A DNA stretch of 64,000 bases. Source: Cryptomeria japonica (Eukaryota > Streptophyta > Pinopsida > Cupressales > Cupressaceae). The notes under the pieces are model-generated. The model saw only the letters and a program-made list of their open reading frames with translations, did no database searches and was not told where the DNA came from. Position 1 is the first letter of the stretch; each line of letters begins with the position of its first letter. A program made the translations under genes and the position numbers. The stretch covers positions 312,557,664-312,621,663 of the forward strand of contig NC_081414.1 of assembly GCF_030272615.1 (NCBI RefSeq). The letters are read 5' to 3'. Below, piece after piece: positions 57,225-64,000 of this stretch.

Positions 57225-58285
57225 AATAATGCAAAAATTGGGAAAACAACGATTAAACAATTTGAACTTTGTTGAAAGAAGAAAATGACACAATTTCCAA
57301 AAATAATTTTAATGATAAATGAAAGGAAATTAGAATTTAAAATCAGGGCCAATGGGATACCACATAATTTTAAAATTGACAAAATCAGACTTTTTAAAAT
57401 CAGGGCACATTATAATTAACCACTTAATTTAAAAAAAAATTGTGAAATTTGAAATGTTGAATTTTGAAGGTATTTTTTATTTTAGAGGGACCAAAAATTG
57501 ACAAAATTAGCTAATTTTCTGGATTTAAGCTATTAAATATGGTCATAACAGTCTCCCGAAATTTCAGGAAAAAAGCCAGGGACTGTGTTGAAAGTGCACA
57601 CGGTCCGACCAACTTTTTTCAAAATTTTAAGGGATGAAAGTTACGATGATTTTAAAGCTAGCCCCCCAAAATTGGAGGATTTTACGATCTCTAGATAGGA
57701 GAAATAAAGGTTTGAATGTAAAAATAGGACCTTATTAGGGTTTTGAAAAAAATGAGGACTTGAATTGCAATTTTGAAAAGGGTCAAACCTAATGGATAGG
57801 GACACCTTGGAAAAATTTTCAGAAAACTGAAATTGATTGAAATTTGCACAAAATCCAATTTAATTTGAAAATTAGGGTTTTAGGATCTAACCACTTAATT
57901 TTTGAAATTTTGAATTTTGAAAAAAGGAGGGAAATTGAAAATTTGAATTGTAGGACAGAAGATAAGTCTGAAAACAATCACAAATCTGAAAATTAAATGG
58001 AAATTCAATTTTTGCATGATTTCAAGTTGATTTTTAAAAATTAGGGTTTTGACAATTAACCTCTTAATTTTGTGAATTTGATTTGCAAATTGAACAAGAC
58101 AATGAAGAAATTGAATTTGACAAACAAAGCAATTTTCAAATCTAAGACAATAGCAAGCAATTTTTTACAAAACACAAGTTCAATTTCAATTTTAGAAACT
58201 AGGGTTTTGAATGAATTAACCACTAAGTTTGTAGAAAAATAAAACTTGTAAATGAAAAATATGCAATGATTTTCAAAATAAAGCA
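57225..58285 (-). other. Leader of element 2 with degenerate repeats
   Basis: No gene. The phrase TTAGGGTTTT...AATTAACCACTTAATTT recurs near 57416, 57886, 58056 and 58216, the last three about 165 bp apart, marking diverged tandem units. A segment at 57582-57606 (GGACTGTGTTGAAAGTGCACACGGTCC) repeats a hairpin also found inside the LTR (about 58688-58712). Confidence 0.6.
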
Positions 58286-58290
58286 TGTCA

Positions 58291-58306
58291 GACATCGGGT
58301 TCACCA
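58291..58306 (-). other. Primer-binding site of element 2
   Basis: TGGTGAACCCGATGTC on the minus strand, three bases inside the 5' LTR. It differs by one base over 15 from the site of element 1. Confidence 0.8.
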
Positions 58307-58309
58307 AAA

Positions 58310-59496
58310 TGTGATGTGGGAAAAGTGACTGATGGAGAGATCAAGAGGAAAACTTTTCTTCCCTCCTAGGAGAGATGAAAGTTTCACTGCAGATTTTTCT
58401 TCAAACACTTTATCCACATTACATTAAAAAAGGGGGAAATTCACTAGATCCAATTTCTTAGGGAAGAGATTGAATACTAAATGAATTGATAATGAGATAG
58501 AAATGACAAGCTAACCCCTCTTTTAGAATGGAAAATGATTGAATTATGTGTTGTAAGACTAAGTGTAAAAGTAGCAAAGAACTAATTATAACTCGAGATA
58601 GAAGCGTGAGATGAAGTTGTGCACCTAGATCTGGCTATAATATGTCAAGACGAATCCACCCTGCGAATTTTAGGAAAAGTTGTCGGGACCGTGTTGAAAG
58701 TGCACACGGTCCTCCGAAAAATCCGCGAAACAAAAAGGGTTTTTCTGCCTCTGCAAATGGAGTCTAAATCTGCAAACACAACTATGCACCTGCAACCTAC
58801 ACACAAAAAAGAGAGGAAAAGGAGTTGGGATTGGGGGTTTGCCTTCAGGTCAAACCCCAGTTTTGGAATTAACCAAATGATGAAAGAAAGTACTTGCAAG
58901 TAAATGTAAATGAAAAACTGAAATGTAATTCACCTCAAGGGAGGTTGTAGATAGAATGTAGGTAGATTTGCTTGTATGGAATTGAATGTTGAAAGGGATC
59001 TCCTCTTCAATGGTTGAATCCTCGACTTGAATGCAACACCTAGCCTTGAAGGGAGACTTGAGAATACTCAATGCCGGAAAGGAATGCTTGAATGCTTGAA
59101 TGCTCTTGAATGCTTAAACTCATGTAAACTTCCAACTTCTCACTTATGCAAATGGGAAGGACAAATGCGACTTATATACTCGTCAGTTAGGGTTAATTGA
59201 CTAATTTTTTGTCACAGGCCGACACAGGGAAAGTATATCCTCTTTAATTGCAAAGTCCAATGCAAAGATAGGACAGAGGGGGCCCCAAAATAGGGCAAGG
59301 ACAAGGGTGCCACACCCCTATCTTGCCCTTGTCTCAGGACAGGAAGCAGGTTCAAGCAGTGCGAAGGGAAGAAAAAGTGCAGTTTCCGGGGATGAGCAAG
59401 TCTTGGGTCTCCGATCAGGCTTTGGGATTCAAATCGCCAACGTGAAGACTCTAATGTGGTCGCAAATTGCAAGGGTCACAATTTTATGACACTACT
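58310..59496 (-). repeat. 5' LTR of element 2
   Basis: Pairs with 32614-33792 with scattered substitutions and small indels, clearly more than between the element 1 LTRs. TATA-like site GAGTATATAAG near 59170-59181 (minus). Its expected TG terminus reads AG, so the integration end has mutated. It contains a perfect 8-bp hairpin, GACCGTGT-9 nt-ACACGGTC (about 58688-58712). Confidence 0.9.
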
Positions 59497-59871
59497 ATAA
59501 ATACAAGTGTTATTTTACCATTCAAACATTCAATTGCGTTAGCAACCCAAAATTTAATTTATAATACTTTCATTGATCAATTTACAGGGAGAGCAGATAA
59601 AATAAAGAAACTAGGAAGATAATGATGAAGGTTGCAAGTACTACAGTTGTAGAGGAACAACTTGCAATGACTATGGTATTTCACACATATGACCCAAATA
59701 AATAAATGATGGAGTACATAGTTGTTATGCCCCTAATTCCAAATCAAAATAAACTAGAAAATTAGATTGATCCCTCTTAATTTCATGTTAGTAACATCCA
59801 AATGAAATTTTTTGGAGTTAAAAATATGGATAAATTAATGTGTCAAGAAATACCAGCAAAGTGGTGTACAC

Positions 59872-59946
<75 letters not shown>

Positions 59947-61035
59947 TGGAGATAAAAATACAAAAGTTATAGTCAGACCTAGAAAATGAGAAAGCAAAGA
60001 GAAAAGCTACAGATAACAAGAGCAATGAATTACAGAAAAGGATAAAAAATCTACCTCTACATCTCAGGTACAGAGACAAACAGACAGAGGTGGAACTGAA
60101 TGAACTAAAGAAAATCTTAGTTGAAAGCATTAAAAAATTTGATAATGAAAAAGACTCTTCACTACAATTATACAAAAAGTTGGAGAATGTCGTTGCCTCA
60201 ACAAAAAAAATTACAAAACCAATTGGACCATATGAGGGAAAGAGAAAATCGGTGGGAATAAAAAGCAGAGGAAGAAAGAAAAAACAATGAAAGATTGACA
60301 CAAGAGTTGCACAAGGCATATAATGAAATTAAATCTTCCAAAGATAGATTGATAGGATCTTAGAAACAAACAATGAGGTATATAAAACAAAACATTTGGG
60401 AGAAAATAATGCAGAGGACTGACCAATTGCGTCAATTGTTTGAATTGATTGGAAGTCTGACAACACATTATCGGAAGCTCGCCGAATACATTGCTTAGAA
60501 CATAAACGTGAATTCAAGAGAGAAAATTGCAAAACAAATTTTTCAAATAGTCTACAAATCCAATGACAAATATTTGGCAACCAAGGGAATTCACAACCAC
60601 ATTGATGCCTTAGTAAAGGCATCATCTATTATTCAAAAATTTAGTAAACTAAGGGAAGCACAAGAATGTTTGGATAGAGATGCAAAAAAGATGAAGAAGC
60701 TGCATGGAAAGGTACAAAGATTGACAAATTTTGGTTTGCCGAAGAATTTTGATACAACACAACAATACATTGGAAATGTTGCTTTCAAAAATAAGATGGA
60801 GGAGAAAATGTAGTTTGATTTGGACTTGTTTCCTAAGGACAAAAATGAGGCTAACTTGTTGGACTTCACCACACCATTGATAACTTTGAATGCAACTTTG
60901 GATGAAACATTGATGTCAAGTTCCACTTCCAATTATGAATTGCTGACAAATTTGCAAGTCACTTACAATATGCTACAACAAATTGGACTTCCATCAAATG
61001 GAGAGTGGAGCATGCTACATAAGCTGATACAATGA
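59497..61035 (+). pseudogene. Unknown gene family, copy 2, 3' part
   Basis: Resumes the coding track stopped at 32613: from 59502 about 38 codons stay open in the joined frame, up to a TAA near 59616. Further on, Lys/Glu-rich coiled-coil-like text appears in several frames (60090-60290, 60508-60813 'REKIAKQIFQIVYK', then 60820-61035 'SSTSNYELLTNLQVTYNML') ending at TGA 61033-61035. Frameshifts and a stop at 60811-60813 break it. The C-terminal helical character is like copy 1 (26827-27485). A (CT)34 microsatellite lies inside. Confidence 0.5.
59876..59943. repeat. (TC)34 microsatellite
   Basis: Uninterrupted TC dinucleotide run of 68 bp. A perfect run of this length in otherwise decayed sequence suggests recent expansion and likely length polymorphism. 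Confidence 0.98.
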
Positions 61036-61480
61036 TTTCATAATATGTATTGTATTGTATTATCAAATAATTTGAGGTTTTTTGCTTTACTTTGTTTGTA
61101 ATTTCAAGCATATTGTAATTTGTCATGACTTGAATTAACTTTGTTTTATGAATGTGTTATTACTATTAATGTCTCCATGATGTAATTACTAATTCAATAC
61201 TTTTTTAATTCTTGAATGTTGAATCAAATACATAATTACTAATGAAACCTTATTCTTGAACACTAAAAAATAGTACTACGCTAAATTATTAACTTGTAAA
61301 TATAAATTTAAAAAATGCAATTGCATATCAATATTAAATGACATTGACCAAAGCATAAAATATCATCAACCATATTTTGGATTTTTTAATATGAATGATA
61401 AAATATATTATGTAGTAAAAGATTAATAAATACCTAGTAACTGGTAGTGCTAAATATCTTAAATTTTCTAATTCATCTCA
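61036..61480. other. No gene recognised
   Basis: AT-rich spacer between the unknown pseudogene and the hAT-like relic. No frame or repeat noted. Confidence 0.6.
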
Positions 61481-63990
61481 TCATCTTGGTGATCAAATTG
61501 AGAGCTTCCTTGATTCTTGTCTGTGTTTTCTTCACTTTGCATACCTTTGCGTAATTGCATTTCAAAAATACTAGTACATTTGTCATTGGCATTCATTTTG
61601 TCACTGTCAATTGTTGAGAACTTTGGTTTGAAATGTTGCCCAACCCTCTTCTCTCACATTTGGACTTCCAAATTCTGAGTGCCCTTTGATAACAAAAAAT
61701 TTGCACATCATACCTAGATGTATACAACCGCAAGCAATTTTCCAAATTTTGGTCTAGTTTGTTCCTTAGCTTTGATTTAAGAACCCCAAATCACTAAAAA
61801 CTCTCTCATCCTCCACTGAACCCAATATCATGTTTTGAAATAAATTAGCAAGTTTGAAATTTTTTGATATTGAGTCAAGCAAAAGTTCGCTTTGACCTAG
61901 GTTTGTCCAAACCTTTTTTATTGATCCTTCTTCCAAGGGGTTCTCCATTTTCTTCAAATATTCCAAATGATGCCTCATAGTTATTGCAAAATGGACTGAT
62001 TGCTCTTTAAGAATACTTTCATTTAAAATTCCATCTATAGTTTGTCAATTGATTTCTACAGATTTGCAAAATTGGTCTATCAAAGTCATTAGCCTCTGAC
62101 GATAACCAGTTGGACTGTAGTGTTTCTAATATTGAGGAAACAAAATACACATGGCTTTAAGTAACTCATCATAAGGGAATCGTTTTCTAATTTTCAAGGA
62201 TACAAAATAGGCTATGTTTTGCAGACTAGCAGTGACAAAATCAACAATCTTGCTAAAATATTCCCCTGTGACACTTCTTGCTTCTTAGGACGCTTTCCTG
62301 GTTCCGTGACCATGGCAAGATAGTGCATTGGTATCTCAAATCCACTTATGTTGACTTGCAACTCCCCGTTTACATTAAACTGAAAAAAATTGTTACGATT
62401 GTTCAAATCTGTCATTGTCTGCTAGCTAGCAAATTTTTCATTTACAAATGTTTGTTGTGATTGATAGAGATTATTGAGGGTCATGCATGTCATTTTACGT
62501 AACTTAGCATATTCTGCAATATACATAGCTCTTTCTTAGAATTTTTTCACAACAAGGTTCATATCCTCTAGCATGGGGAGAAAACCTGCTAAAGTTAAGA
62601 ATTTTTCTATATCACTTAACCTATGAAGCAGGTCAAGAGCATTGTCTACTATGTGGCAATGTTCATACATTACTCCAATCAAGGATTAATATTATGAATA
62701 AAATCGATGCACTAGACCATGCAAGGAGATCCATTTGGTATTGACATCCTTAAGAAGCTTGTTCCCATCGGTTATACCATCGATGAAATTTTGAAATTCT
62801 AAAAATCCTTTGGGAATTTGACAGAAGTATGAGTCTCTTTGACTAAATCTTCAACATTTGTTATTGGAGGATACTTGCTCATGATTTTAAAATATAGATT
62901 CATTTTGTGGGCCATGTAATGAATGGAAATGATGTAAGGTGAACAAAAAGTTTGTAGCTTTATGCAAAGACCGTTCTTATGACCTTGCCTTATTAAAGCT
63001 CCATCCGCTCCTACACATACCAACTTTTTTGCAATTTTCAAGTCATCCATACCTCCATATTCAATTAAAGAATTATTAACTAGTTGAAATATAGTTTCTA
63101 CTATCACACTCTCCTTAAATTTAGAAGCTCACATAGTAGATGAAGTTGGCGGACACGATTCTGTATAGTATAAACATGTACATACATACCCAAGACATAT
63201 TACCTATTGTCATAACCTCATCCAAAGACAATGCAATAAAGTTTAACTCTCTTATTTTTTCCTTTATATCTTGTTTTTCAACCTCATCAAGATAACTTGC
63301 CCATTCCCTTCCACCGTTTATTTCCTAATGAGTGTTAGGAAAGTTAGGGACATCCAAAAAGTATAATAAAGTATTAATTTCTTGGTAGTCTATCATAGGA
63401 TGCCCTCTGGTCAAAATATTAAAAAACAACACTTAACTAAACAAATTTTCCAAGTTGTGCTACTACCATTGCCTTTCCAAAAATAACTTCAAGAGAACCT
63501 CCGCGTTTAGCAAGATTTGCATGTCTTTTCAAATGCACATCATATTCTAAGGCACACTTAACATGCTAATATTGCTCCTTTGTTTTCCATCTTATCACTG
63601 ATTTTTTAATTACATCTATGATTTATTTTTCATAAACTTTGCGGATATGCTTTTCTCTCGTGTCTAGCTTCAACTGCACCCTCTCCTCCTTTTTATATTT
63701 CCAACTACAAATCTTACACCTACATTCTATTGGAGGGTCACCTTTCATTGGATTCTCCACTGGTTCAATGAATGGATACTTTGACACCCAGTTAATTTGA
63801 AAATGCCTTGCCATCTCCCACTCCTGACCCATTTTTTATTTGGATTTTATTTTCCCCTTTCATGCATCATCATAATCTATGACATTGTCAACCAAGTCAA
63901 TTATCTCATTCCCACTACCTTGGGTATCTACTAGAACTTCTTCTGCATTGCCATCTGAGATATCGCATTCGCTACCTTCTTCAATATTCG
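61481..63990 (-). pseudogene. hAT-superfamily transposase-like pseudogene
   Basis: Minus strand, read from the right edge: an acidic N-terminus, a Cys/His zinc-finger-like stretch ('ECRCKICSWKYKKEERVQ', about 63740-63690), 'HLKRHANLAKRGG', then the hAT core ('VCVGADGALIRQGHKNGL', about 63015-62960, with 'ISIHYMAHKMNLYFK'). 'NTKWISLHGLVHR' (about 62740) and a C-terminal 'VEDERVFSDLGFLNQ' (about 61815-61770) at the place of the hAT dimerisation motif follow. It resembles plant ZNF862/KIAA1586-like hAT-derived proteins. Many stops and frame changes break it. It may extend past the window edge. No terminal inverted repeats were identified. Confidence 0.75.
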
Positions 63991-64000
63991 GTGTAAGTTG

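Larger units (their letters stand above)
32614..59496 (-). mobile_element. Element 2: LTR retrotransposon with gag-protease only, host of nested insertions
   Basis: Two LTRs of about 1.18 kb (32614-33792 and 58310-59496), a PPT next to the left LTR and a primer-binding site next to the right LTR show minus-strand orientation. The flanks ATAAT (32609-32613) and ATAAA (59497-59501) look like a 5-bp target duplication with one change. Without the nested element 1 its interior is only about 5.7 kb. It holds one gag-protease frame and no RT, RNase H or integrase, so it was non-autonomous and relied on enzymes from elsewhere. The LTRs differ clearly more than those of element 1, in line with being older. 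Confidence 0.9.

Overview
The window is nuclear plant DNA, AT-rich and made almost entirely of transposable elements and decayed gene copies. I see no intact host gene. Old, little-purged LTR retrotransposons, heavily eroded pseudogenes and very long elements suggest a large seed-plant genome such as a gymnosperm. That is an inference from texture; no marker gene proves it.

Left third (1-17.5 kb). After a faint Ty1/copia relic and LTR-like direct repeats comes a 1.7-kb long inverted repeat (5181-6874). It carries a captured fragment of a DRM-type de novo DNA methyltransferase gene. It abuts a 5'-truncated, frameshifted Ty3/gypsy element on the + strand, 'element A' (about 7187-17524). Element A has protease, G-patch-like segment, RT, RNase H, a second archaeal-type RNase H and integrase, so it belongs to the Tat lineage. 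Behind pol, on the opposite strand, lies a plant mobile domain (PMD) gene, followed by a 20-bp-period repeat array, a polypurine tract (PPT) and the 3' LTR.

Middle (17.5-32.6 kb). Three degraded minus-strand copies of one unknown family (18.2-22.7 kb) precede two degraded plus-strand copies of another unknown gene (24.4-27.5 kb, and 29.4-32.6 kb continuing at 59.5-61.0 kb). Two short homologous segments in inverted orientation (21.6 and 28.8 kb) bracket the first of these two copies.

Right half (32.6-59.5 kb). This is a clean nest. Element 2 (32614-59496, minus strand) is an LTR element with gag-protease but no RT or integrase. It interrupts the second unknown gene copy. Element 2 was in turn split by element 1 (35648-54465, minus strand), an 18.8-kb Tat-lineage element with two near-identical 1460-bp LTRs and a perfect 5-bp target duplication (CCTTC), and by a tRNA-derived SINE (56932-57210). 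Element 1 has one continuous gag-pol frame broken by seven nonsense codons, all TGA or TAG, and an antisense PMD gene homologous to that of element A.

The most interesting signal is in element 1. Two arrays of an AGCGCT-containing 10-mer, spaced about 20 bp apart, sit in front of the two divergent transcription units: upstream of the antisense PMD gene and in the gag-pol leader. Each has the same orientation relative to its gene. Element A has a related array at the matching place upstream of its own PMD gene. This suggests a shared, phased cis-regulatory array in a retrotransposon that carries a PMD gene. The second is the DRM fragment in a long hairpin, a possible source of small RNAs against the host methylation machinery. 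The window ends in a decayed hAT-like transposase (61.5-64 kb).
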